Positions 1 through 7,059 of a DNA stretch of 34,069 bases are shown here, in pieces (position 1 is the stretch's first letter; each line of letters starts with the position of its first letter). The position numbers were made by a program, and so were the translations under genes. The notes beneath the pieces were generated by a model. That model saw nothing but the letters and a program-made list of their open reading frames with translations. It had not been told where the DNA came from and did no database searches. This DNA comes from Pyrinomonadaceae bacterium (GTDB lineage: Bacteria > Acidobacteriota > Blastocatellia > Pyrinomonadales > Pyrinomonadaceae), in NCBI GenBank assembly GCA_019694395.1, contig JAIBCC010000043.1, positions 1 through 34,069 of the forward strand, read 5' to 3'.

Positions 1-76
1 TTAGTTCGCCCGAAGTGGTTTGCCTTGTCAAATAACTGTAATCTTGTTCGCTTAGTTTTAAGTGTTCTTTTCTCAT
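1..76 (-). CDS. Probable IS630-type transposase, N-terminal fragment (runs off window)
   Basis: Reading leftward from an ATG at 74-76, 25 codons remain open to the window edge. The peptide begins MRKEHLKLSEQDYSYLTR and continues QTTSGEL. This resembles the start of IS630-family and related helix-turn-helix transposases, where a short LxLSxxDxxxLxxxxxxG segment precedes the first HTH. No Shine-Dalgarno sequence precedes the ATG, which is common for insertion-sequence genes. Only the beginning is visible, so the family call rests on a short stretch and could be wrong. Another HTH-type small protein is possible. Confidence 0.45.
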   Translation of the reverse strand, partial: MRKEHLKLSEQDYSYLTRQTTSGEL

Positions 77-166
77 ATTAGAAATAAACACTTAATTTGT
101 TAAAAAATTTAAAAAACGGACTAATAAACTTTTTTTATGAAATATCTTGCCATTATCATTAAGCAA

Positions 167-397
167 TTACTCCAAATTGATTTGACGTTCCTCTGCAATT
201 CCACGAATTTTAACCAATAAATCATTATCTAAATCATTATTTCCGCTCAATAGATCCTCAATTTCAGGCTTGGTTCTTCCCAAAGCCAGGGCAAGTTTAT
301 CAATATCCCCATTAAATCCATTTTGACTTAGATTTTCCAACAATTGTCTGGCTTCATTTTGGCTGGTGTTTTGATCATCAACTGAATTTTTGTTCAT
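167..397 (-). CDS. Small HTH-like hypothetical protein (76 aa)
   Basis: A 76-residue acidic protein with a very good ribosome binding site (AAAAGGAGATTAAT before the ATG). The N-terminal 20 residues are polar and probably disordered. Residues about 28-72 have the spacing of a lambda-repressor-like (XRE) helical domain: a GDIDKLALALG helix, a turn, a TKPEIEDLLSG recognition-like helix, then two more helices. No specific family is recognised. It stands alone, 129 bases divergent from the hemerythrin gene. DNA binding is inferred from the helix pattern only. Confidence 0.7.
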   Translation of the reverse strand: MNKNSVDDQNTSQNEARQLLENLSQNGFNGDIDKLALALGRTKPEIEDLLSGNNDLDNDLLVKIRGIAEERQINLE

Positions 398-526
398 ATT
401 AATCTCCTTTTGATTATTACTAAAGATAAAAAATTCGGGAAGTAAATTCGGTATGAAAAATTACAGAAAAATTTAATTTAATAGCCCATAATCTTTAGAA
501 AACACTAATTTTAACAAGGAGGCAAA

Positions 527-970
527 ATGAATATAACCGAATTGCTTACAGAAGATCATCGGGATGCAGAGAGTTTGATAACACAGCTTGAGGGCGGGGG
601 CGACCGGGAAACATTCACCAAACTTAAAAATGCTTTAATTCTGCACACTCAAATTGAAGAAGATATTTATTATTCTGCATTAGAGGATTTTGAAGAAACT
701 GAGGAATTTATCGAAGAGGCTCGTCAGGAACACAATGATATTGAAAACACGCTGGACGAAATGGGTTCTACCGAAATACCAAGCGATGAATTTCAAGAAT
801 TGCTTTTCCAATTAAAAGAAAGTGTTGAAGAACATATAAACGAAGAAGAAAATCAGTTGTTCCCACTCTCCGAATCATTGTTAGGTATTGAAACTCTGGA
901 AGAAATGGGTGAAAAAGCTGAACAAATGAAAAGCAAGACCGAGAGTAAACAACTTCAGAAGTTTTTTTAG
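527..970 (+). CDS. Hemerythrin HHE-domain protein
   Basis: A 147-residue cytosolic four-helix-bundle protein of the hemerythrin/HHE cation-binding family, expected to carry a non-haem di-iron centre that binds O2, NO or peroxide. The ligand pattern is complete: H11 in TEDHRDAE, H40 and E44 in LILHTQIEED, H69 in RQEHNDIE, and H103 and E107 in EEHINEEENQLFP. No signal peptide is present. The ribosome binding site AAGGAGGCAAA is near-consensus. The gene is monocistronic and converges on the DUF4142 lipoprotein gene, with a shared hairpin between them. Roles in oxygen, iron or nitrosative stress are known for the family; which applies here cannot be read from sequence. Confidence 0.93.
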   Translation: MNITELLTEDHRDAESLITQLEGGGDRETFTKLKNALILHTQIEEDIYYSALEDFEETEEFIEEARQEHNDIENTLDEMGSTEIPSDEFQELLFQLKESVEEHINEEENQLFPLSESLLGIETLEEMGEKAEQMKSKTESKQLQKFF

Positions 971-1110
971 GTTGGAGTTATTAGATTCATTTTGATTCTC
1001 CGAAAATCTCGCCTAAAACCCTTGTAGTTCTGAAATTTGAAATTCTTTTGTAGAGTAATTAGGGGCTTTACAAATTGTAAACAAATTTCAGAGCTACATC
1101 TTTTATAAAA

Positions 1111-1148
1111 AAAGGGACAGCGGAAATTTTATTTTCAACTGTCCTTTT
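1111..1148. terminator. Bidirectional intrinsic terminator
   Basis: A 10-bp stem (AAAGGGACAG paired with CTGTCCTTTT, one G-T wobble) has A-rich DNA on the left and T-rich DNA on the right. It lies between the convergent hemerythrin and DUF4142 genes and can serve both. Confidence 0.7.
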
Positions 1149-1186
1149 CTCTTTTAAATTCGATACAAAAAAGATTGAGATTTATG

Positions 1187-1816
1187 CTATTTTTTCATTG
1201 AGAACTGAATTTTTTTAATAGCCTCTAAATGTGTTTTTAGTTTTGGTAACGTATTGGCAGCAAATGCCTTTAGGTCAGGGTCAGAATTGTCTTGTGATTG
1301 ATCCTCAAACATTTTAATATCTTCCTCGTGGTCGGCAACCATTGCTTCAACATATTTTTTATCAAAATCATCTCCTGTAAGTTTTTTAAAATCTTCCAAT
1401 GTTGATTTGTGGCTTGAATCCGTTTCAAGTGGTAAAACAACTTTCTTTTTTGCAGCTAATTCTTTTAGTTCATTATTTACTTTTGTGTGATCGGTCACCA
1501 TCATATTGGCGAAATTTTTGACTTCAGCATTTTTCGAATTAGTTAATGCGATTTTAGCTAATTCAACCTCTGCTAACCCACCTTGAGCTGCTTTTTCCCA
1601 AAAATTATCCTGAACAACTGCAACATTTGTTGGGTTATTCCCAATGGTTTTATTTGCCGACAAATTTTCAGCATTTGTATTTAATTGGTTGGTATTTGAA
1701 ACTGTGGTTCCGTTGGTGGTTGAATTTCGGTTTGAGCTGCTGCCCGAACCGTTATCGCAACCAAAAAGTGTTAAAGCTGCCAAAAAGACAAAAAATACCT
1801 GAGTTAGATTTTTCAT
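1187..1816 (-). CDS. DUF4142-domain lipoprotein
   Basis: A 209-residue exported lipoprotein. Residues 1-19 form a signal peptide ending in the lipobox LFGC, with C20 the lipidated cysteine. Residues 21-70 are an Asn/Ser/Thr-rich tether. Residues 71-203 match DUF4142, a ferritin-like helical bundle: NFWEKAAQGGLAEVELA at the start, MMVTDHTKVNNEL around H110, VEAMVADHEEDI around H163, and LPKLKTHLEAI around H196. DUF4142 proteins are periplasmic and of unclear function, often linked to stress. The start has an AAGGAA ribosome binding site. It is one of three helical-bundle proteins in this window, with the hemerythrin and DUF2383 proteins. Confidence 0.9.
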   Translation of the reverse strand: MKNLTQVFFVFLAALTLFGCDNGSGSSSNRNSTTNGTTVSNTNQLNTNAENLSANKTIGNNPTNVAVVQDNFWEKAAQGGLAEVELAKIALTNSKNAEVKNFANMMVTDHTKVNNELKELAAKKKVVLPLETDSSHKSTLEDFKKLTGDDFDKKYVEAMVADHEEDIKMFEDQSQDNSDPDLKAFAANTLPKLKTHLEAIKKIQFSMKK

Positions 1817-2050
1817 AATAATTTCCTTGTTAAGTTTGATTTTTACGCCGGAATTATTTTTTACCGACCATTTTCAGTTTAAAATCCCAAAATAAAAATT
1901 TCTGTATTTAGCTGAACAAAAAAAAAGTGCCGCATTGATTAGATGTGACACTTAACCCCAAATCTATTTTTTAATGGACAAAAACGATCCTCCAAAATGG
2001 AGATTTTTGAGTCAACTTAAAAAGTAAGTTTAACTAAAGTTTGTTCTTAC

Positions 2051-2177
2051 ACAGTGCAGACTGATAAAAAAATGATCTCAGAAATTATTTGAGAAAATTC
2101 AAACGAAATTTTCAAACAATTTAATTTCAAATAAAATTTGAATTTATCCCAATTTCAAATTTAACAGTCTGCACTGT
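2051..2177. repeat. MITE-like element with 13-bp perfect terminal inverted repeats
   Basis: ACAGTGCAGACTG at 2051-2063 is matched by its exact reverse complement at 2165-2177. The match continues inward by TAAA after one mismatch. The 127-base unit is very AT-rich inside, has no ORF, and contains smaller inverted repeats such as TTCAAAT/ATTTGAA. Size, inverted termini and lack of coding capacity fit a miniature inverted-repeat transposable element or an insertion-sequence remnant. No clean target duplication is visible. It occupies most of the gap at 1817-2241; the rest of that gap shows only a short CTCCA-AAA-TGGAG hairpin at 1990-2002. Confidence 0.55.
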
Positions 2178-2202
2178 ATGTATTAATTAAACCAAATTTC
2201 AG

Positions 2203-2220
2203 ACCTTAATTCTGTAAGGT
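2203..2220 (-). terminator. Weak hairpin downstream of the Crp-family gene
   Basis: A 6-bp perfect stem (ACCTTA/TAAGGT, 6-base loop) lies 20 bases past the stop codon of the Crp/Fnr-type gene. The following minus-strand sequence is T-rich but interrupted, so termination here is only a possibility. Confidence 0.3.
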
Positions 2221-2241
2221 TGATTACATAACAACAAAAAA

Positions 2242-3045
2242 TCAAATTATTTTTGTGTTGGAATAACAATCACAGGCAGAGAATTCCAACTTGGCTTTAT
2301 CCAGTATTGAAATCTTTCCCCGCAAATAATTAATAATCCCCTTTTCACGCAATGATTGGGTAATTAGTGTAACGCTTGGGCGATGAACTCCCAAAAACCC
2401 TGCAATTTGTTCCTGAGTCAGAGGTAAGTTTGTTTGCCCGCAACGGTCTGAAATCATTAACAACCAGCAGCAGAGCCGTTCTTCGACGGAATGGTGACTG
2501 TTACAGATAACTTTTTGCGAAATCTGGGCAATGTAGGAATTTATGTAATCAAATACCACTTCCTGCAAAACTCCATTTTGCACAAATTGGTTATGAAAGG
2601 TTTTGGCATCAATCCGCCAGGCTTTTCCAAAAATAGAAACTTGCAGCCAATTGATCGAAGAATGTGAATTAAAAACCGAATTAATCCCAACGATGCCTTC
2701 TTTCCCAATCATTGCTACTTCTAGGGTCTTTCCATCTTCTAAGATCTGAAAGTCCGAAATTATAGCAGTTTCGGGAAAATATAAATAATTAATGACATCC
2801 TCCGGTTGATAAATACATTCTCCGGTTTTCAAATAAACTTCTTCCAAAAATGGAAAAATTTCACGGAAAACATTTTCCGGCAGATTATTAAGGATCTCAT
2901 TTTCTATCCTTTTATTATAAGAAATTTGTGAATAAGGTCGCGATTTTGAATAACCCCAATTATTTGAATTAATTGGAATATTCGGCAGAATTACCGAGCT
3001 GTTAAACTCAAGATTAGTATTTTGTAACTTATATCCCTGATTCAT
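2242..3045 (-). CDS. Crp/Fnr-family transcriptional regulator
   Basis: A 267-residue regulator. After about 40 variable residues comes a cyclic-nucleotide-binding-type beta barrel, with an EVYLKTGECIYQPEDVINYLYF segment broken by IGKEGIVGIN. A long dimer helix follows, then a C-terminal winged helix with the HTH LTQEQIAGFLGVHRPSVTLI. The typical cAMP-contact RxSA motif is not seen and no cysteine cluster for iron-sulphur binding is obvious, so the ligand is unknown. I chose the ATG at 3045 because AAGGGG sits 8 bases upstream. An upstream in-frame TTG at 3075 would overlap the preceding gene and lacks a binding site. It follows the receiver gene by 19 bases, so the two are probably co-transcribed. 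Confidence 0.88.
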   Translation of the reverse strand: MNQGYKLQNTNLEFNSSVILPNIPINSNNWGYSKSRPYSQISYNKRIENEILNNLPENVFREIFPFLEEVYLKTGECIYQPEDVINYLYFPETAIISDFQILEDGKTLEVAMIGKEGIVGINSVFNSHSSINWLQVSIFGKAWRIDAKTFHNQFVQNGVLQEVVFDYINSYIAQISQKVICNSHHSVEERLCCWLLMISDRCGQTNLPLTQEQIAGFLGVHRPSVTLITQSLREKGIINYLRGKISILDKAKLEFSACDCYSNTKII

Positions 3046-3064
3046 TTTTTTTACCCCTTGTCTT

Positions 3065-3589
3065 TTATTTTTCAAAATTTACTTTACTTTGCTTGTTGTT
3101 CAGAAAGTTCAAAATCGATTGCTTTAAATAATTAAAATCAATCGGTTTGACAAAAAAATCATCTGCACCGGCATTTAAAGCGGTTTCCTTCACACTCTCT
3201 TGAGCATGACCAGAAATTAAAAAGATTCCTGTTTGGTTAAAACTGCAACGACTTTTCAGGTCATTCATTGTTTCCAAACTTTTATCAATATCAATTCCTG
3301 TATCCATTAAAACCAAATCGGGACATTTTAAGGCGGCAATTACCCCTAATTGTTTTATATCTTCAGCTTCAGCAACTTCGTAGTTCCAAAGTTCGAGCGC
3401 GGTTTTGAATAATAAACGAGTATCCTCGTCATTGCCAAAGATTAAGATAAAGGTATTATTTGGTTGTTTTTGTCTGGACAATTTTTTGTTTCCGAAGAGT
3501 AAGCCGTCATTCATTGGCTCACCCAAACCGTCAGGAAGCATAAAATTGATTTTAGGCAGACTAAGGCTTGAATTTTTTAAATCTAACAT
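3065..3589 (-). CDS. Receiver-only response regulator
   Basis: A 174-residue protein with a single CheY-like receiver domain (about residues 46-165) behind a 45-residue polar N-terminal extension. Key residues are present: acidic pair D54/E55/D56 (FGNDEDTR), phosphoacceptor D96 (LVLMDTG), S126 (FLISGH) and K148 (FFVKPID). There is no output domain, so it probably signals by protein contact. Its partner may be the Crp-type regulator encoded 19 bases downstream in the same operon; this is inference. The start has AGGAAG about 10 bases upstream. No cognate kinase gene is adjacent. Confidence 0.9.
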   Translation of the reverse strand: MLDLKNSSLSLPKINFMLPDGLGEPMNDGLLFGNKKLSRQKQPNNTFILIFGNDEDTRLLFKTALELWNYEVAEAEDIKQLGVIAALKCPDLVLMDTGIDIDKSLETMNDLKSRCSFNQTGIFLISGHAQESVKETALNAGADDFFVKPIDFNYLKQSILNFLNNKQSKVNFEK

Positions 3590-3789
3590 AATTTTAAACT
3601 TCCTTTTACAGTTTCAATTTTTTGATTGAACAAAAACTTCTAATTTGCTTAGATTGCTAATAATCTCACCTTAGTCAAATGTAAGATATTAGGAAAAAGG
3701 GCGGAGAGTATAGGGTTTTCCCCTAATAGAGTAAAGTTTTGAAATGTGATTTTTATAGGTAAATTACCTTAATTAAAAGGCGTTACAAC

Positions 3790-3823
3790 AAAAAAATGCA
3801 CATATTTATAAGATATGTGCATT
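3790..3823 (-). terminator. Strong intrinsic terminator of the phosphatase gene
   Basis: A perfect 11-bp stem (AATGCACATAT/ATATGTGCATT, 7-base loop) at 3795-3823 is followed on the minus strand by a T run. It lies 24 bases past the stop codon of the exported phosphatase gene. The rest of the gap at 3590-3789 shows no gene. Confidence 0.85.
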
Positions 3824-3846
3824 GCTGGATTTTACTAAAAAATTTA

Positions 3847-4431
3847 TTAATTGCCCTTCGTTAAATCGGTTGCAATTGCCGAGTGCGACATTTTGCCGGC
3901 ATAGTCTTCAACAAAGGTTTTCATAGCACCGTGTCCCCAACGGGTATAAAAATCGTAATTTTTCATTTCTTGATAAGCCTGATCAAAGTTCCAATTGTAT
4001 TTATTGAAACGGTAAACTGCACCCATAATCCCGGTTCGATGCCGCCCGCCCGCACAATGAACATAAAAAACACCCGTTGACGGATCATCAACCAATTTTA
4101 AGAATTCATCAATGCTGGTTTGATTAGGATATTGTGTATCACTCATCGGAATATTTATGTATTTCATTCCGGCGGCTTCAGTTGCTTCTTTTTCGTAGTT
4201 GGTAGGATCATCTTGTAAATCAATAACAGTTTTGATACCTAATTTGGCTAAAGCCTGATAATCGTCTTTTTTCGGTTGCGCGCCGCGATAGAATCTATCA
4301 TCCATCTGTCCGAAATTTTTAATTTTAATATTTTCAAAAGATTTGCTTGGAGAAGTTTGGGCTAAATTATTTATCGAAAGCACAAACCCCATTACTAAAA
4401 CGGATAAACAACATCCAATTATTTTTTTCAT
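3847..4431 (-). CDS. Exported dual-specificity/tyrosine phosphatase
   Basis: A 194-residue protein with an N-terminal signal peptide (about residues 1-25, MKKIIGCC then a hydrophobic core, cleavage near NNLAQT). The mature part is a compact cysteine-based phosphatase. The CX5R signature is HCAGGRHRTG with nucleophile C126 and R132, preceded by VFYVH. D98 in IPMSDTQYP is a candidate general acid. The RFYRGAQP start and the TVIDLQDD strand are typical of atypical DSP/PTP-like bacterial proteins. Substrate is unknown: phosphotyrosine, phosphoinositide or inositol phosphate are all possible. It is divergent from the exported kinase-like gene at 4706, 274 bases apart. The ATG has an AAGG ribosome binding site. 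Confidence 0.9.
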   Translation of the reverse strand: MKKIIGCCLSVLVMGFVLSINNLAQTSPSKSFENIKIKNFGQMDDRFYRGAQPKKDDYQALAKLGIKTVIDLQDDPTNYEKEATEAAGMKYINIPMSDTQYPNQTSIDEFLKLVDDPSTGVFYVHCAGGRHRTGIMGAVYRFNKYNWNFDQAYQEMKNYDFYTRWGHGAMKTFVEDYAGKMSHSAIATDLTKGN

Positions 4432-4461
4432 CTATCTACCTTCACTTATACTTCAAGTTTT

Positions 4462-4477
4462 AGCAGGAAATTGTCCT
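4462..4477 (-). promoter_or_regulatory. Possible weak sigma-54 promoter for the phosphatase gene
   Basis: On the minus strand AGGACAATTTCCTGCT has GG and GC separated by exactly 10 bases and ends 31 bases before the phosphatase start codon. The -24 half is a poor match (AGGACA against TGGCAC), so it may be chance. It also overlaps a small inverted repeat, CAGGA/TCCTG. Confidence 0.3.
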
Positions 4478-4652
4478 GTTTTACTATATTTTGACGAAAA
4501 AAAATGCATTTTGGTTGGCAATTATTTTCATAAAAAACGAAAAAAAATATCTCCTTAAAGACTGTAATAATTTAATACAAAACTACTGATTTTTAGGTTA
4601 AAGGACAACTTTCCAGCTAATTAAATGCTGTATTTATTGGGTTTAGTCTATT

Positions 4653-4668
4653 AGGCACGATAATTGCC
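4653..4668 (+). promoter_or_regulatory. Sigma-54 type promoter for the kinase-like gene
   Basis: AGGCACGATAATTGCC matches the consensus TGGCACG-N4-TTGCW at all but the outer positions, with GG (4654-4655) and GC (4666-4667) 10 bases apart. Transcription would start near 4679, leaving a leader of about 27 bases with AGGAG before the ATG at 4706. Confidence 0.7.
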
Positions 4669-4705
4669 AAAAAGAGAACAGGATTGACAACAAGGAGAAT
4701 TAAAT

Positions 4706-5698
4706 ATGATCAAATTGATTAGGTTTCTGACATTTATTTTATCGTTCCTTTTAATTCAAGGATTAGTAGTTGATGCTCAACAAAAAAACAAAAACTCAGT
4801 GAAAGATGGAATTTTATGGAAACCTATCAATATTTCGCAAAGGGATTTACTTTTTGGACCGGGTGGGAAAGAAATGTATCCCGATTTGAAAAACATAACT
4901 TTTATCAAAGAAGTTCAGGGCGGTTATTCAAAAAAGTTTCGAATTAAAGATGGTTCCGGACGTGAATGGGTGGCCAAAGTTGGTAAAGAAGCACAGTCAG
5001 AAACGGCAGCCGTGCGATTGGTTTGGGCTTTGGGGTATGAAACCGAAATCAATTATTTAATTCCCAGTTTAACTATTCCCGGCAAAGGAACATTTCAAAA
5101 TGTTCGACTCGAAGCCAGACCAGATCATATTGAACGTAAAAAGAATTGGAAATGGACGGATAATCCATTTGTGCATACAAACGAATTTAAGGGTTTGAAA
5201 ATAATGATGGCGTTTTTAAATAATTGGGATTTAAAAACGACGAACAACATAATTTTATTTAACAAAGATAATAATGAATATTCTTATATTGTCAGCGATT
5301 TAGGTGTGACCTTTGGAAAGCTTGGAAGTAATCCCTTGCCAATTTTCTGGCGAATCGGCAGAAGCCGTAACGACCCGATCCATTATCAAAAATCTAAATT
5401 AATCAATGGGGTTAAAGACGAAAGGGTAAAAATAAATTACCACGGTAAATCCTCGCAAATATTTGATAACATAGATATTGATGCCGCTCGGTGGTTGACC
5501 AATTTGTTAAAACAATTAAGTGATAATCAAATAGCTGATGCTTTTCACGCAGCCAATTATTCTTCACAATTTCGGGCAATATTAATTCAGGAAGTAAAGG
5601 ACCGGATCCGTGAACTTGAATTAGCAAGTCAAAAAACCAAAGTTCAGGTGAAAGTAAAAAATGGCAGTTTTCAAACTATACCAAAATCAAATTTCTAA
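4706..5698 (+). CDS. Exported protein-kinase-like fold protein
   Basis: A 330-residue protein with a clear signal peptide (residues 1-24, cleavage near VVDAQQ). I do not recognise a named family. The layout mimics a HipA/PI3K-type kinase: REWVAKVGKEAQSETAAVRL with K91 as a candidate ATP lysine and E99 as its partner, then a catalytic-loop-like NNWDLKTTNN (D175, N180), then IVSDLGVTFG (D198) as a DFG-like metal site. Spacing between these three elements is kinase-like. It sits divergent from an exported phosphatase, behind a sigma-54 type promoter, and its 3' end overlaps the convergent topoisomerase gene by 4 bases. Kinase activity outside the cytoplasm is inference. A degenerate, non-catalytic fold is possible. 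Confidence 0.72.
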   Translation: MIKLIRFLTFILSFLLIQGLVVDAQQKNKNSVKDGILWKPINISQRDLLFGPGGKEMYPDLKNITFIKEVQGGYSKKFRIKDGSGREWVAKVGKEAQSETAAVRLVWALGYETEINYLIPSLTIPGKGTFQNVRLEARPDHIERKKNWKWTDNPFVHTNEFKGLKIMMAFLNNWDLKTTNNIILFNKDNNEYSYIVSDLGVTFGKLGSNPLPIFWRIGRSRNDPIHYQKSKLINGVKDERVKINYHGKSSQIFDNIDIDAARWLTNLLKQLSDNQIADAFHAANYSSQFRAILIQEVKDRIRELELASQKTKVQVKVKNGSFQTIPKSNF

Positions 5699-6810
5699 TT
5701 TTTTGGAATTGTTTTTTCTGAATCCTTAAAAAATTCTAACAAAGCAGTTTCTTCAGGGGTATAGCCGGTTTGAGTGCGTTTTATCCGCCTCAATTTCTTG
5801 GGTAAAAATCGGGAAATTACCAAACCCTTTTGGTAATTTTCTATTACTTTGGGATGAATATAAGAATTCCGGCAAACATTTGGAGTATTCCCTAATTTTT
5901 CAGCTACTTTTTTAATACAACTAACTATGTTTTTTTTAATTTGTTTTGGTTTTGTTGCAATCCCAATTTCTGCCAGCTCGATTGCTGCTACCAGAGTGGC
6001 TCCCCAGGTTCGAAAATCCTTAGCCGAAAACTCAGTTGAGGTTATTGTTTTCAAATAATTATTTACTTCAAAAGGTTTGACCGGTTGTGGTTTATTTTCT
6101 CTGTCCAAATAATGAAAAAGTTTTCCTGCTTTAACCAAAGATTTAAGTTCAACCAAAATTGCTGCAAGTTCTTCATCAACCAGAACAATCCGATGTTTAA
6201 TATGATGTTTGCCGACAAAACTGAAAATCAACTTGCCGTTTTTACTGATTTCCAAATGCCGATTTTGTAAAGTTGTAATTCCATAAGTTTTATAATTTTT
6301 GACGGATTTTTCAGAACCCATCCGAATATATAAAGAATTAATTAATCGAACTACGACAGCCAGCACTTTTTCACGCGGAAAGCCTTCCAAGGCAAGATGT
6401 TGGTTGGTATTTTGCCGTAAAATGGGTAAATATTCTGCGAATTTTTCAATTTTGGCAAATTTCTTCTGCTTTTGTTTTTCAATAAAATTTTGATGATAGA
6501 GATATTGTAGCCTGCCCGATCTATCAATTCCCACTGCTTGAATTTTGCTTTTCGGTTTTGGAGAGATACGAACAAATTTCCATGCCGGAGGTATTACCAG
6601 AGATTTTATCCGGTTGAGGCTTTCCTCATCTGCAATTAATTTTCCCTGTTCATCAAAATATTTGAAATTTTTGATTTTTGAACCTTTTCTTTGCCACCAT
6701 TTGGAAAATTTCCCTTCTTCAATCCGTTTTTTTGCAGACGAAATATCAAAAATTGGTGCTGTTTTTTTATTTTTAGGTTTTGCTGATTCTTTAAAAGGAA
6801 CAAGATTCAT
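5695..6810 (-). CDS. DNA topoisomerase IB
   Basis: A 371-residue poxvirus-type/bacterial topoisomerase IB, which relaxes supercoils through a 3'-phosphotyrosyl intermediate. The N-terminal DNA-clamp domain contains SLVIPPAWKFVRISP and the QAVGIDRSGRLQYLYH segment typical of bacterial enzymes. The catalytic set is visible: R163 (YIRMGSEK), K201 (FVGKHHIKHR), R267 (KDFRTWGA), N308 (GNTPNVCR) and nucleophile Y317 (RNSYIHP). The N308 to Y317 spacing of nine agrees with bacterial members that use Asn where vaccinia enzyme has His. The last four bases overlap the convergent kinase-like gene, so no terminator separates them. Length is normal for the family. Confidence 0.96.
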   Translation of the reverse strand: MNLVPFKESAKPKNKKTAPIFDISSAKKRIEEGKFSKWWQRKGSKIKNFKYFDEQGKLIADEESLNRIKSLVIPPAWKFVRISPKPKSKIQAVGIDRSGRLQYLYHQNFIEKQKQKKFAKIEKFAEYLPILRQNTNQHLALEGFPREKVLAVVVRLINSLYIRMGSEKSVKNYKTYGITTLQNRHLEISKNGKLIFSFVGKHHIKHRIVLVDEELAAILVELKSLVKAGKLFHYLDRENKPQPVKPFEVNNYLKTITSTEFSAKDFRTWGATLVAAIELAEIGIATKPKQIKKNIVSCIKKVAEKLGNTPNVCRNSYIHPKVIENYQKGLVISRFLPKKLRRIKRTQTGYTPEETALLEFFKDSEKTIPKN

Positions 6811-6986
6811 TTCTTATTTGCTCAAAAACCTTGATTTTTTTCTTAATTTAACCAGAGATTAAGTTTTTAAACTGTATAAAACAAAACAATGTATGTATTT
6901 GATACAAAATAATTTCATAATCATAAACACATTTAGTGGTTAAATCTAAATATATGAAAACATTGTAGTTACTGAATAATTAAATA

Positions 6987-7002
6987 AGGAACGGCATTTG
7001 CA
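6987..7002 (+). promoter_or_regulatory. Sigma-54 type promoter for ppk1
   Basis: AGGAACGGCATTTGCA has GG (6988-6989) and GC (7000-7001) 10 bases apart, with a perfect TTGCA -12 element. It shares the core ACGGCATT with the element at 19013. Transcription would begin near 7013, giving a leader of about 47 bases. Confidence 0.72.
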
Positions 7003-7059
7003 AGTTGATAATTAGACTCTTGAAAAAAGAGTAAAACTTTTTAACTTAATAAATATTTT

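Noticed and set aside
3046..3075. Upstream TTG start for the Crp-family gene
   Set aside because: It overlaps the receiver gene and lacks a Shine-Dalgarno, while the ATG at 3045 has AAGGGG at ideal spacing.
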